Assembly (NCBI RefSeq): GCF_003946575.1
Contig: NZ_RHOP01000005.1
Coordinates: 143,489-207,488, forward strand
Length of the DNA stretch: 64,000 bases
From: Companilactobacillus jidongensis
GTDB lineage: Bacteria; Bacillota; Bacilli; Lactobacillales; Lactobacillaceae
Direction of reading: 5' to 3'
Shown here: one piece after another, positions 1-9,097 of the stretch
Layout of the letters: every line of letters starts with the position of its first letter
Position numbering within the stretch: position 1 is the stretch's first letter
The notes under the pieces: model-generated
Databases searched by the model: none
What the model saw: only the letters and a program-made list of their open reading frames with translations
What the model was told of the DNA's origin: nothing
Position numbers and translations under genes: made by a program

Positions 1-304
1 CTTGTCTTAGTTTTGCGACTGTTGCACTACCAGTGAAAGCAACAACTATTTTGTCTTTGCTGATTGACTTCAATTCTGAAAGCACGCTATCTAAGGCATT
101 GGCTCCAACACCGATAAAAATTGGGTCAGCATCTTCCATCTGCTTGATTTTTTGAACCATCTTGAAACCAAGATGGTCTTGTAGATCCTTAGTACGATTT
201 GATTTTCCACCTTTAACGATGATCTCATTCTCGTCATAACCGTTTTTGACCAAGCCAGTGATCACGGCTCCACCAATACTACCTGCACCAATAAATCCAA
301 TCAT
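1..304 (-). CDS. proC: Pyrroline-5-carboxylate reductase family protein (5' part only)
   Basis: The reading frame starts at the ATG at 304 and runs off the left edge, so only about 101 N-terminal residues are visible. It opens with a Rossmann dinucleotide-binding motif, GFIGAGSIGG, at residues 3-12, followed by beta-alpha repeats and a segment (IFIGVGANALDSVLSEL) in the place where ProC proteins carry their second strand cluster. ProC reduces pyrroline-5-carboxylate to proline with NAD(P)H in the cytoplasm. The catalytic C-terminal dimerisation domain is outside the window, so a ProC paralogue such as a ComER-like protein cannot be excluded. Confidence 0.75.
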   Translation of the reverse strand, partial: MIGFIGAGSIGGAVITGLVKNGYDENEIIVKGGKSNRTKDLQDHLGFKMVQKIKQMEDADPIFIGVGANALDSVLSELKSISKDKIVVAFTGSATVAKLRQ

Positions 305-451
305 ATCTAATACCCCTTTTCAGTATTCGTTGACTCTATTATCCTTTATATTCTATACAAATTTACTAAAAATATAAAATTAATTGAGCGAATATCAATA
401 TACAAAATATACAGTGAACGAATTTGTAATAACACAATGTTTTCAATGATA

Positions 452-478
452 ATTTAGCATATTTAAGATATGCTAAAT
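452..478. promoter_or_regulatory. Inverted repeat upstream of the DUF975 gene
   Basis: Perfect 11-bp arms, ATTTAGCATAT and ATATGCTAAAT, are separated by 5 bp and end about 31 bp before the DUF975 start. The position suits an operator overlapping a promoter. No regulator can be assigned from sequence. Confidence 0.4.
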
Positions 479-509
479 ATATATACAAAACATACCAGGG
501 GGATCAATT

Positions 510-1271
510 ATGAAAAACTATCAATCTAGATATGAATTGAAGCGTGCCGTTAAAGATCTACTTCACCGTGACCGCAAAAAAGCTTCTCTACTATTTATGT
601 TACCAATGTTTGTTATTATTTTTACGCAATTTACTGGAGACTATACTTCCAGACTCATCTCAACATCTATCATGGATCAATTCTACTTATTAAAGAACCT
701 GTCGATGACACTCTTAACAAGTCTTATCATCGGCGTAGTCTTCCTATTGATCATTCAATCGGCTAACTTCAAGGGCTTAGATTGGCTCAGAGACCCTGAA
801 GAAGACTTCGAACCATTACCAAGTAACTTCACCTACTTTAGAAATCCTGACTGGTGGAGGCTGATTCTTACTTATCTTTTGATGAATATCTTCACATTCC
901 TTTGGTCATTGTTATTAGTCATACCCGGCATCATCAAGACTTTTTCATATTCACAAACTTACTTCGTCTACAAGGACTTAAACGATAAGGGCCTAGGTGA
1001 AAATCGTTCATTGACCGATTACATCACCATCAGTCGTAAATTAATGGACGGCAATAAATGGCGCTTCTTTGTACTTCAACTTAGCTTTATCGGCTGGTGG
1101 TTATTAGCTGGTATTGTGGCTGCGATTGGTGCTCCTTTTGGTGCCATATCAAGTCTCATCAGTACACTTTTATTGGCACTATATATGCTATGGTTCTATC
1201 CATACTACACAATGACCCTAGCTAATTTCTATAATGATCTTGCTGATAAAAATCCTGAATTATTAAAATAA
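510..1271 (+). CDS. DUF975 family integral membrane protein
   Basis: A 253-residue protein with a basic, cytoplasmic-looking N-terminus followed by about five or six hydrophobic segments (near residues 25-45, 65-85, 115-140, 185-215, 215-240). The pattern and the start (YELKRAVKDLLHRDRKKA) match the DUF975 family of lactic acid bacteria, whose function is not established. A good ribosome site (AGGGGGA) precedes the ATG. The gene stands alone, behind an 11-bp-arm inverted repeat and ahead of a strong bidirectional terminator. Confidence 0.75.
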   Translation: MKNYQSRYELKRAVKDLLHRDRKKASLLFMLPMFVIIFTQFTGDYTSRLISTSIMDQFYLLKNLSMTLLTSLIIGVVFLLIIQSANFKGLDWLRDPEEDFEPLPSNFTYFRNPDWWRLILTYLLMNIFTFLWSLLLVIPGIIKTFSYSQTYFVYKDLNDKGLGENRSLTDYITISRKLMDGNKWRFFVLQLSFIGWWLLAGIVAAIGAPFGAISSLISTLLLALYMLWFYPYYTMTLANFYNDLADKNPELLK

Positions 1272-1305
1272 AAATAGTGAATACCAAATTGGTATTCACT
1301 ATTTT
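1271..1305. terminator. Bidirectional rho-independent terminator
   Basis: A perfect 15-bp stem (arms 1271-1285 and 1291-1305) has a 5-bp AT loop and T or A runs on both sides. It serves the convergent DUF975 and GNAT genes. The right arm contains the stop codon of the minus-strand GNAT gene. Confidence 0.85.
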
Positions 1306-1847
1306 TCCACCCCATTAACCAACGAATAAATATTAGCATTATGAAACTTACCAGCTGAATAAATATGGTCTTGCAGTGTTCCGTCCAAATGAAAGCCACT
1401 TCTTGCCGCCACAGCGTTACTAGATAGATTCTCCACTTCAGCCAAAATATTTATCTTATGCATTTTCAATTCATCAAAGCCAATTTTAACTGCTGCTTCA
1501 ACTGTTCTAGTCATAACACCGTTATGTTGGAATTCTTTGCCCAACCAATATCCAATTGAGCAATGACGATTAGGATGATCAAAGTCATGAAAATCAAACA
1601 TCCCTGCAACTTCACCATTGACCAAGATTGTCACGGGCCACAACGCTTTATCAGCGATACGCTTCTGGCAATACTCCAAGAAACGGCGTTCATTTGCTAT
1701 CGTCTTGGTATCTTCAGCCCAAGGCATATATTCTTCCAATTGTTCCCTAGTAGCATCTACTTGTTTGAATAATGCCTCATCATCATTTGGTTGAACGATT
1801 CTTAATTCTATTTCATCATCCACTCGCCAACTAGTCTTATCTGTCAC
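1299..1847 (-). CDS. GNAT family N-acetyltransferase, RimJ/RimL type
   Basis: A cytoplasmic acetyl-CoA-dependent transferase of about 182 residues. The fold is recognisable from ELRIVQPNDDEALFKQVD at the start, IGYWLGKEFQHNGVMT in the acetyl-CoA pyrophosphate-binding region, and NILAEVENLSSNAVAARSGF near the end, as in RimL-like ribosomal-protein or small-molecule acetyltransferases. The frame is open to an ATG at 1856, but AGGGG abuts that codon; the GTG at 1847 has the proper spacing and is preferred. It lies 17 bp downstream of the MerR/TipAS regulator on the same strand, so the two are probably one operon. The substrate is unknown. Confidence 0.8.
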   Translation of the reverse strand: MTDKTSWRVDDEIELRIVQPNDDEALFKQVDATREQLEEYMPWAEDTKTIANERRFLEYCQKRIADKALWPVTILVNGEVAGMFDFHDFDHPNRHCSIGYWLGKEFQHNGVMTRTVEAAVKIGFDELKMHKINILAEVENLSSNAVAARSGFHLDGTLQDHIYSAGKFHNANIYSLVNGVEK

Positions 1848-1864
1848 GAAACTCATCCCCTACA

Positions 1865-2620
1865 CTATTTTGTGTAATGGTATACCACATCATGCAATAG
1901 TTGTACAACTTGCTTGCCAGCTCGGTCGTTATAGTATTTGGCAAAACGCTCGTCGACCAAATACATATCGACCAATCCGCGATGGGCTTCCACACTGTAA
2001 TTGGGCCAACTATAACTAAGCCAGTCTTTGTGATCTTCGTAAACCCTTCTAGCAACTTCTGAGTCCAAATCATCTGCTTTAACCAGCGCAAGGTTCTTAA
2101 ACATATCATCTTCAATAGTTTTCATTTTTTTAACATCTTCCTCAGACAAGTTCATGAACTTCTGATTAGAATTTTCAATCTCATCTTCACCATATTTTTC
2201 ACGAATTTCATTGCCAAACTTTTCTTCATTTTCATTTAATTGTGCATTCTTAAATGCCGCAAATTTTTCAGTATCTGTCATTGTTAATTCTCCTCGTTTA
2301 TCTTTGATAGTCTTATCGATTGTTGTTAGAAGAGAATCAATATCTTGTCTTTTCAGACGCAATAATTCTTGTTGTTCTTGCAACGCTGACAACTCAGAAT
2401 AACTGTCATCTTGCATCAGGTTCTGAATCTTTACTAAGGGAAACTCCAAGGCCTTGTAAAAAAGTATCCTTTGCAACTGATTGACCTGCTTTTCAGTATA
2501 AATTCTGTAATTATTTCTACTATTATAATTAGGTTTTAACAAATCAATTTGGTCATAATAGCGTAATGTGCGGGTACTAACGCCCGCTATATCAGCTAAT
2601 TGCTTAATCGTATATTCCAT
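1865..2620 (-). CDS. MerR family transcriptional activator with TipAS domain
   Basis: 251 residues. Residues 1-70 form a MerR winged helix (YTIKQLADIAGVSTRTLRYY, then the wing with NNYRIY), residues 75-110 a dimerising coiled coil, and residues about 125-250 an all-helical TipAS-type drug-recognition domain with SEEDVKKMKTIEDDMF and WPNYSVEAHRGL. Proteins of this layout (TipAL, Mta) bind hydrophobic drugs and activate multidrug genes by remodelling a promoter with a long spacer. A GGAGGAG site precedes the ATG. The co-oriented acetyltransferase just downstream is a possible target, although no such drug-modifying role is shown. Confidence 0.88.
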   Translation of the reverse strand: MEYTIKQLADIAGVSTRTLRYYDQIDLLKPNYNSRNNYRIYTEKQVNQLQRILFYKALEFPLVKIQNLMQDDSYSELSALQEQQELLRLKRQDIDSLLTTIDKTIKDKRGELTMTDTEKFAAFKNAQLNENEEKFGNEIREKYGEDEIENSNQKFMNLSEEDVKKMKTIEDDMFKNLALVKADDLDSEVARRVYEDHKDWLSYSWPNYSVEAHRGLVDMYLVDERFAKYYNDRAGKQVVQLLHDVVYHYTK

Positions 2621-2757
2621 GATTTCTCCTCCAACAAAATGAAGTATAAAGTATGACGTCGCGTAAACCTCAAGAAAATTTTCAAATCAATATCACTTTT
2701 TTTACTTAACTGTTAAGATAAAGGTTAAAATTATAAAAAAACTAGGTGGGTGAAATT

Positions 2758-3567
2758 ATGAACGAATTTGTTCAAGTATTAACTATTGCTGGTTCCGACT
2801 CTGATGGTAGCGCCGGAGCACAAGCTGATCTTAAAACTTTTATGGCACGCGGTGTTTATGGTATGTCCGTTTTAACTGCTGCAGTTGCTGGTAATTCATA
2901 CGGCATCCACGATAGTATCAACATGCCTTCAAGCTTCATCAACAGTCAGATCAAAGATATCAAAGACGACTTTGAAGTTTCAGCTTTCAAAACAGGTATG
3001 CTTTCTGATTCTGAAATTATTCATACAGTTGCCGAAGCAATCAAAGATAAACCATTCGGCACATTTGTATTAGACCCAGTTATTATCACTAAACACGGCG
3101 CAATGCTGCTAGAAGCCGAAGCTTATCAAACTTTGATCGACGAATTATTCCCATTAGCTGATCTAATCACACCTAACTTTTACGAAGCACAAAAACTATC
3201 AGGCATCGAACTCAAGTCACAAGAAGATATCGTCGAAGCTGCACACAAGCTTCGTGACCTTGGTCCTAAGAATATCATGATCAAAGGTGAACATGCCGAT
3301 GATTCGATCGACTACGTTGAGGACTATGTGCTTCTCGAAGACGGCGACTCATTCTGGATCTCAGAGCCTTATGTTAAGACAGATCATATCAACGGTACCG
3401 GTGATACACTTTCATCATGCATCGTGGCTGAAGTTGCTAAGGGAGCAACTCTAGAAGACGCAATTAGAACTTCAAAAACTTTTACATATCATGCTATTAA
3501 AAATGAAATTGATGTTGGTCATAAATACGGACCTATTAACCATTTTGTCAAGGATGATGTAAAATAA
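2758..3567 (+). CDS. ThiD/PdxK-type phosphomethylpyrimidine or pyridoxal kinase
   Basis: A ribokinase-fold enzyme of 269 residues. The opening TIAGSDSDGSAGAQADLKTF matches the ThiD family substrate loop, and the anion hole near residue 222 reads NGTGDTLSS. ThiD and Bacillus PdxK normally have Cys in GTGCT; here it is Asp, the residue used as catalytic base in the wider ribokinase family. It phosphorylates hydroxymethylpyrimidine (phosphate) for thiamine or pyridoxal for PLP; the sequence alone does not decide which. No other thiamine genes are nearby. An in-frame GTG lies at 2746, but AGGTGG at 2744-2749 clearly serves the ATG at 2758. Confidence 0.8.
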   Translation: MNEFVQVLTIAGSDSDGSAGAQADLKTFMARGVYGMSVLTAAVAGNSYGIHDSINMPSSFINSQIKDIKDDFEVSAFKTGMLSDSEIIHTVAEAIKDKPFGTFVLDPVIITKHGAMLLEAEAYQTLIDELFPLADLITPNFYEAQKLSGIELKSQEDIVEAAHKLRDLGPKNIMIKGEHADDSIDYVEDYVLLEDGDSFWISEPYVKTDHINGTGDTLSSCIVAEVAKGATLEDAIRTSKTFTYHAIKNEIDVGHKYGPINHFVKDDVK

Positions 3568-3601
3568 GGGTTAAGCACTAAAAGAATCGGAGGGTTAACT
3601 C

Positions 3602-4741
3602 ATGGTAAGAATCACAAAAATTTCTGCCGGAACACTATTATTAATTCTATCAATTATTTTGATGATCAAATCTGGCTTTGAAAACTTCATTGCTGCTTTG
3701 GTTGGTACCGGTGCAATTGGTGGAGCGGCAGGGATTTTGTTAGCCATCACCTACATTATTGCAGCGGCTATTTATATTTTGACAAATCGTACTTATAGCG
3801 TCGTTCCCGATGCCGTAAGTTTCGTGATTTTAATTTTAGGTGGATTAATGGGATTGTTTAATTCGAATCTACCTGATACTAAGTTCTTAGTTATTTGGTC
3901 TTGGGTGGGTATCATTATTGGTGCCATCGTCTTGATCATCAGTATTGTCGATCTCATTATGAACCCCGCACCTGCAGAGAATGAGGAACCAGACAATGGT
4001 TATAACGATGAATATGCAAATAATGGTTTTGATCAACAGCAAAATGGTTATCCTCAACAACAATTTGGTCAACAAGGTCAATTTCAACAACAACCTATGA
4101 ACCAAATGCAGGGTCAACCTCAATATGGACAACAGGGACAACAACAATTCAGCCAGCCAAATTCATATCAACAATTTGCCAATAATAATCAATTCAACAA
4201 TCAACAAAGTTATCAACCTCAACCAAATAACTTCCAACCTGCACCTCAAAACAATCAATATAACCAATATGGTGCTAGACAAACTCAAGCTAATAATCAA
4301 TTCAACCGTCAAAATAATAACCAATTCAATAATCAAATGAATGGTATGAATCAAACACAGAATCCTTATGGTCAAAATCAAATGCAACAACGACCACAGA
4401 ATCCTATGCAGAACCAACGACAATTGCCATCCGGACAGTTTAACCCTCGCAATAACATGAGTAATAATCAAGGTTCTAATCAACAATTCCCACAACAAAG
4501 TCAACAGACAAATTATCCGGTTCCTAATAATAACGGACAATTTGGTGGAAATCAGTTCAATAATAATAATCAAAATAATCAGTTTGGAACTCCGGTTCCA
4601 AACAATCAAATGAATAATAATCAATTTGGTAACCAGCCATACAATCCGCAACAAAACCAGTATCCAAGCAACAATAATGGCTCAAATGGTTCATATGGAT
4701 TCCCCAACTACGATTCATCTCAAAGTCGTAGTCGCAGATAA
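3602..4741 (+). CDS. Membrane protein with long Q/N-rich disordered tail
   Basis: 379 residues. The first ~125 contain four hydrophobic segments (about 6-24, 30-58, 68-88, 98-120), ending in an acidic stretch (PAENEEPDNGYNDEYANNG). The remaining ~240 residues are almost entirely Gln, Asn, Pro, Tyr, Phe, Gly and Met, with short recurrent words such as NNQF, QQQ and QPQ and no hydrophobic segment, so a disordered, prion-like composition is expected. The topology predicts that the tail is cytoplasmic. It follows the kinase gene by 34 bp with its own GGAGGG site. I do not recognise the family; the tail composition makes any homology-based call unsafe. Confidence 0.8.
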   Translation: MVRITKISAGTLLLILSIILMIKSGFENFIAALVGTGAIGGAAGILLAITYIIAAAIYILTNRTYSVVPDAVSFVILILGGLMGLFNSNLPDTKFLVIWSWVGIIIGAIVLIISIVDLIMNPAPAENEEPDNGYNDEYANNGFDQQQNGYPQQQFGQQGQFQQQPMNQMQGQPQYGQQGQQQFSQPNSYQQFANNNQFNNQQSYQPQPNNFQPAPQNNQYNQYGARQTQANNQFNRQNNNQFNNQMNGMNQTQNPYGQNQMQQRPQNPMQNQRQLPSGQFNPRNNMSNNQGSNQQFPQQSQQTNYPVPNNNGQFGGNQFNNNNQNNQFGTPVPNNQMNNNQFGNQPYNPQQNQYPSNNNGSNGSYGFPNYDSSQSRSRR

Positions 4742-4755
4742 AAATTGAGTATTTC

Positions 4756-4792
4756 AATCCAAAGTCAATTTACTTGACTTTGGATTTTTTTT
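4756..4792 (+). terminator. Rho-independent terminator
   Basis: A 13-bp stem (4756-4768 with 4774-4786) and a 5-bp loop run into an eight-T tract. It ends the kinase and Q/N-rich protein transcript. Confidence 0.9.
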
Positions 4793-4808
4793 ATAAAAAA
4801 TGTAAGGG

Positions 4809-4857
4809 CTTATTGTTGCTTATTTCAATAAGTAATCATATGATAAATGTGTATAAA
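4809..4857 (+). promoter_or_regulatory. Regulatory region upstream of cydA with two inverted repeats
   Basis: Arms CTTATTG (4809-4815) and CAATAAG (4826-4832) form one repeat. Immediately next to it, 4833-4846 reads TAATCATATGATAA, with the core palindrome ATCATATGAT. That core also occurs upstream of the tetR gene at 17.5 kb. A -10-like TATAAA lies at 4852-4857; no convincing -35 could be placed. Confidence 0.45.
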
Positions 4858-4896
4858 TAAGGGATTATAAATATTGTTTTTAAGGAGGCTATTACC

Positions 4897-6339
4897 ATGT
4901 TAGATATTGGTTTAAGCATTGTCTCTTTAGCTCGTTTTCAGTTTGCTATGACAACAGTGTTCCATTTCTTCTTCGTTCCCTTCTCCATAGGAATGGCGGT
5001 TTTGGTTGCTGTTATGGAAACTATCTACGCAGTTAAAAAAGACAAGGTCTATCTAGATATGGCAAAGTTCTGGGGAAAGATTTTTCTTTTGAGTTTTGCT
5101 GTTGGTATTGTTACTGGTATTATTCAAGAATTCCAGTTCGGTATGAATTGGTCTGAATACTCACGTTTCATGGGTGATGTATTCGGTGCTCCACTTGCCA
5201 TTGAAGCTCTACTGGCATTCTTCATCGAATCTGTTTTCATCGGGATCTGGATGTTCACTTGGGATAGATTCAAACCAGGTGTCCACGCATTTATGATCTG
5301 GATGACAGCTATTGGTACTATGTTATCAGCCATTTGGATTTTAGCTGCCAATAGTTTCATGCAACACCCTACAGGCTTCAAGATTAACAACGCTACTGGT
5401 CGTGTTCAAATGACTGACTTCGGTGCTGTTATTGGTAACCCTCAATTGTGGAGAGTCTTTCCACACGTTATCCTAGCTGCAATTCTTACTGCAGGTACTG
5501 TTATTGCAGGTATGAGTGCTTGGGGACTTATGCGTAAGAAGAAAGGTGAGAATCATTTCTTCAAGACTTCTCTACGTTTCGGTCTTTGGACAAGTTTGAT
5601 TTTTGCTATTTTATCAGCTGGTGCAGGTGATTTTCAGACACAACAAATGCTCAAAGATCAACCAATGAAATTTGCTGCTACTGAAGGTATTTACAAAGAC
5701 ACCAAAAATCCGGCTGCTTGGACAGTTGTTGAGTTGATCAATTCTAAGGATAAAACAACTTCTCATGAAGTTGAAATTCCCGTAGTCTTGAGTTTACTTA
5801 CATATCACAAGACAACTGGTGCCGTAAAGGGTATGGATACCATTAATAAAGAACTCCATGCTAAATACGACAAACAATTTGGTAAGGACATGGATTACTA
5901 CGTTCCACCTAAGACTCTATTCTGGAGTTTTAGAGTTATGACCGGTATTGATCTATTGATCATGTTAGTAGCACTCTTCGGTGTTATCTGGTCACGTAAG
6001 AAGAAGGATACTATCGAGAACAAGAAATGGTTCATGGTCATTGTTGGACTCACTCTTTGGGTTCCATTCATTGGTAACTCAGCTGGTTGGTTCATTACTG
6101 AATTCGGCCGTTTCCCTTGGATTGTTTATGGATTATTCACAATTGCCGATGCCGTTTCACCAACGTCGACTGTTGGTACACTATTGTTCAGTAATATTGT
6201 TTACTTCTTACTCTTTACATTACTTGGTGGCGTTATGATCTGGTACAGCAGACAGACACTTCACCACGGACCTTATTATGAAATGGAAGATTCAAAACAA
6301 AATGTTGATCCATTTGCAAAGGAGGCCTTTGTAAAATGA
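4897..6339 (+). CDS. cydA: Cytochrome bd ubiquinol/menaquinol oxidase subunit I
   Basis: 480 residues, the usual length for the short Q-loop firmicute form. Subunit I binds haems b558, b595 and d and oxidises quinol while reducing O2 to water at the membrane. Visible are the N-terminal RFQFAMTTVFHFFFVPF with a haem-ligand His at residue 23, RVFPHV with a second His near 190, and the conserved Q-loop motif GWFITEFGRFPW near 393-404. It begins the cydABDC operon behind an AAGGAGG site and overlaps cydB by 4 bp. Respiration would need exogenous haem unless the host makes it. Confidence 0.97.
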   Translation: MLDIGLSIVSLARFQFAMTTVFHFFFVPFSIGMAVLVAVMETIYAVKKDKVYLDMAKFWGKIFLLSFAVGIVTGIIQEFQFGMNWSEYSRFMGDVFGAPLAIEALLAFFIESVFIGIWMFTWDRFKPGVHAFMIWMTAIGTMLSAIWILAANSFMQHPTGFKINNATGRVQMTDFGAVIGNPQLWRVFPHVILAAILTAGTVIAGMSAWGLMRKKKGENHFFKTSLRFGLWTSLIFAILSAGAGDFQTQQMLKDQPMKFAATEGIYKDTKNPAAWTVVELINSKDKTTSHEVEIPVVLSLLTYHKTTGAVKGMDTINKELHAKYDKQFGKDMDYYVPPKTLFWSFRVMTGIDLLIMLVALFGVIWSRKKKDTIENKKWFMVIVGLTLWVPFIGNSAGWFITEFGRFPWIVYGLFTIADAVSPTSTVGTLLFSNIVYFLLFTLLGGVMIWYSRQTLHHGPYYEMEDSKQNVDPFAKEAFVK

Positions 6340-7349
6340 CACTCGCTAATTTATGGTTTATATTGATCGGATTGCTATTCTCAATATTCCTATTTCTTGA
6401 AGGCTTCGACTTCGGTGTAGGTATGTCAACTCGTTTCTTAGCCAAAGACTTCGACGAACGTCTGGCTCTTATGGATTCAATTGGACCTCACTGGGACGGA
6501 AATGAAACCTGGCTCGTTACAGCTGGTGGTGCAATGTTCGCTTCATTGCCACTTATGTACGCCTCATTATTCTCAGGTTATTACATTGTTTTACTACTAG
6601 TTCTAGTTGGCCTAATTCTTCGTGGTGTTTCATTCGAATTCGTTAAGCACGCTGAAACAAAAGCTGGTAAGAACGTTTGGATGTGGACTTTCTTTACTGG
6701 AAGCTTCCTTGCACCATTCTTACTTTGCTTGATGCTTCTCAGTATGGTTCAAGGTATCCCTATGAACGCTAATGGCGATGCCTTTCCTAAGTTCTTCGAT
6801 GTTGTTAACTTGTTATCTGTTGTCGGAGGAGTTGCAGGTACACTTCTATCATTAGTTCATGGATTGAACTTCATCAGATTAAGAGTTGAAGGTCCACTAC
6901 GTGAACGTGCTAGAAAACTTAACCAAATTCTCTACCCAATCTTATTTGCCGGTGAAGTAGTCTTTGCCGTATTGGTATTCTTCCAAACAGACTTCTTTAC
7001 TAAGAGATTTGGTTCATCACTAGTAATTACATTGCTCATCGTCCTCTTCTCACTCCTTGGCTACTACGGAGTATTAAAGGACAGAGAGGGCTGGAGCTTT
7101 GCTGGTAGTGGTTTATCACTCAGCATGGTTATCGTCCTACTCTTTAACGGATTATTCCCACGTGTTATGATTGCTACAAACCCTGCACACAGTATCTTGA
7201 TCAAAGACGCCGCAAACTCACAATATACATTGACGATCATGACGATTGTCGCTGCCGTATTGGTACCAATTGTAGCTATCTACTTTATTTGGTCATACAC
7301 ACTCTTCACGAAGAGAATAAATCCAAAAGAAAACACGGTGAAATATTAA
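6336..7349 (+). CDS. cydB: Cytochrome bd oxidase subunit II
   Basis: 337 residues of hydrophobic helices. The start WFILIGLLFSIFLFLEGFDFG and the motif GPHWDGNETWLV near residue 50 are diagnostic of CydB, which pairs with CydA in the membrane. The ATG overlaps the cydA stop by 4 bp, showing translational coupling, and cydD follows after 2 bp. Confidence 0.97.
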   Translation: MTLANLWFILIGLLFSIFLFLEGFDFGVGMSTRFLAKDFDERLALMDSIGPHWDGNETWLVTAGGAMFASLPLMYASLFSGYYIVLLLVLVGLILRGVSFEFVKHAETKAGKNVWMWTFFTGSFLAPFLLCLMLLSMVQGIPMNANGDAFPKFFDVVNLLSVVGGVAGTLLSLVHGLNFIRLRVEGPLRERARKLNQILYPILFAGEVVFAVLVFFQTDFFTKRFGSSLVITLLIVLFSLLGYYGVLKDREGWSFAGSGLSLSMVIVLLFNGLFPRVMIATNPAHSILIKDAANSQYTLTIMTIVAAVLVPIVAIYFIWSYTLFTKRINPKENTVKY

Positions 7350-7351
7350 AA

Positions 7352-9097
7352 ATGATTGATAAGCGGTTATTCAGCTTACCAGGAACAAAAAAATTATTCA
7401 TAATGCTTGCAGGACTAACCCTCTTGCAAGCATTTGCTATTTTATTCCAAGGTAAGTTTTTAGCAGAAGCACTAGTAAACTCGTGGGAACAAAAATCACT
7501 CCAAACAATTATCCAACCAATGACATTCTTTGCAGTAGCCTTCATAATTCGCCATTGTTTTAATTGGATAAATAATAAAATTGTCGAAAATTATGCGGAA
7601 AACACTTCAGAAGAAGTTCGTTCCCGCTTACTTGATAAAGTATATACATCTGGCCCTGCAATGATCTCTGCAGAAGGCACAGGTAGCTTAGTCAATTCTT
7701 CGTTGGACGGAATTGATTTAATAGAGAACTATTTCAAATTAATATTTACCAAATTAATGAATATGTCGATTATTCCACCAGTCCTGCTGGTCTATATCTA
7801 CATGCAAAACTTGGCATCGGGAATAACCTTAACGGTCATTGTTCCACTGGTCATATTATTCATGATCATCTTAGGAATGGCAGCTCAAGCTAAGGCAGAT
7901 GCTCAATATCATCAATACACCATCCTCTCCAATCACTTCTTAGATGCCCTTCGTGGATTACCAACATTAAAAATGTTGGGCTTAAGTAAGCGTTATTCCA
8001 AAAATATTTATACCGTCAGTGATGAATATCGCCGTCGTACGATGAATACTTTACGTATTGCCATCTTATCGACTTTTGCCTTAGATTGGCTAACAACGCT
8101 CGGTATTGCCATTCTGGCCGTCTTCTTGGGCTTGGGGTTGATCAATAATAGTTTTCCACTATTCCCAGCATTGGTTACTCTGATACTAGCCCCAGAGTAT
8201 TTTTTGCCGCTCCGTGACTTTTCAAGTGATTACCATGCTACTTTGAATGGTAAAAATGCCCTGAACGCTATCTTTAAGATTCTCGAATTCAAAGATACTG
8301 ATGAAGACGATTCCTTAGACAACTTTACTTGGGACGAAAACTCAGAAGTTGATATCAAAGATTTAGTTTTCAACTACACCCGTGATCAAAGCAACGCTGA
8401 TTCCAGCTTGGATATCGACCAACTCAAACTTTCTGGTTATACAAATATTGGTGTTATCGGCAAATCAGGATCTGGTAAAACAACTTTGATTAGAGCACTC
8501 GGCGGATTCTTAACTCCAGACAAAGGCGTTATAACGGTTAACGGTCAATCACTCAAACACTTCAAACAACGTGCTTGGCAAGATGAACTGACCTTCTTAC
8601 CACAATCGCCATACTTATTTGCCGGAACAATTGCCGAAAATATTGCTTTCTATGCACCCAAAGCAACTGAGGATCAAATCGAATCAGCTGCTCAAAAAGC
8701 TGGTTTAACTGATTTTGTTAATAGTTTATCACTCGGTTATCAAACGATAATTGGAGAAGGCGGCCGTGGTATCTCTGGTGGACAACAGCAACGTATCATG
8801 TTGGCCCGTGCCTTTTTAGCTGATGATCGTCATATTCTAATATTTGATGAGCCAACGGCTCATTTGGATATTGAAACTGAGTATGCGCTTAAGAAACCAA
8901 TGAAAGAACTATTTAAGAATCACCTTGTGATTTTTGCGACTCACCGACTTCACTGGATCAAAGAAATGGACTACGTGGTCGTTATGAATAATGGTCAAAT
9001 CACTGAACAAGGTACGCCTGAAGAACTTTCTAATCATAACGGTGCGTATAAACAACTAATTTCTAACATGCGAGGTGATCAAAATGAACTTCTTTAA
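7352..9097 (+). CDS. cydD: CydDC-type thiol exporter ABC subunit CydD
   Basis: 581 residues: a six-helix ABC exporter membrane domain (about 10-310) and an ATPase domain with Walker A GKSGSGKTT near 369, signature ISGGQQQR near 473 and Walker B ILIFDEPTAHLD near 496. The segment APEYFLPLRDFSSDYHA is typical of CydD. With CydC it forms a heterodimer, known in E. coli to export cysteine and glutathione and to be needed for cytochrome bd assembly. The open frame extends back to 7289 inside cydB, but the ATG at 7352 gives the normal family start. In some firmicute annotations this first gene is named cydC. Confidence 0.93.
   Translation: MIDKRLFSLPGTKKLFIMLAGLTLLQAFAILFQGKFLAEALVNSWEQKSLQTIIQPMTFFAVAFIIRHCFNWINNKIVENYAENTSEEVRSRLLDKVYTSGPAMISAEGTGSLVNSSLDGIDLIENYFKLIFTKLMNMSIIPPVLLVYIYMQNLASGITLTVIVPLVILFMIILGMAAQAKADAQYHQYTILSNHFLDALRGLPTLKMLGLSKRYSKNIYTVSDEYRRRTMNTLRIAILSTFALDWLTTLGIAILAVFLGLGLINNSFPLFPALVTLILAPEYFLPLRDFSSDYHATLNGKNALNAIFKILEFKDTDEDDSLDNFTWDENSEVDIKDLVFNYTRDQSNADSSLDIDQLKLSGYTNIGVIGKSGSGKTTLIRALGGFLTPDKGVITVNGQSLKHFKQRAWQDELTFLPQSPYLFAGTIAENIAFYAPKATEDQIESAAQKAGLTDFVNSLSLGYQTIIGEGGRGISGGQQQRIMLARAFLADDRHILIFDEPTAHLDIETEYALKKPMKELFKNHLVIFATHRLHWIKEMDYVVVMNNGQITEQGTPEELSNHNGAYKQLISNMRGDQNELL

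Noticed and set aside
4163..4654. 163-codon minus-strand open frame rich in Leu and Ile
   Set aside because: It is the antisense of the Q/N-rich codons (CAA/AAT give TTG/ATT), a composition artefact.
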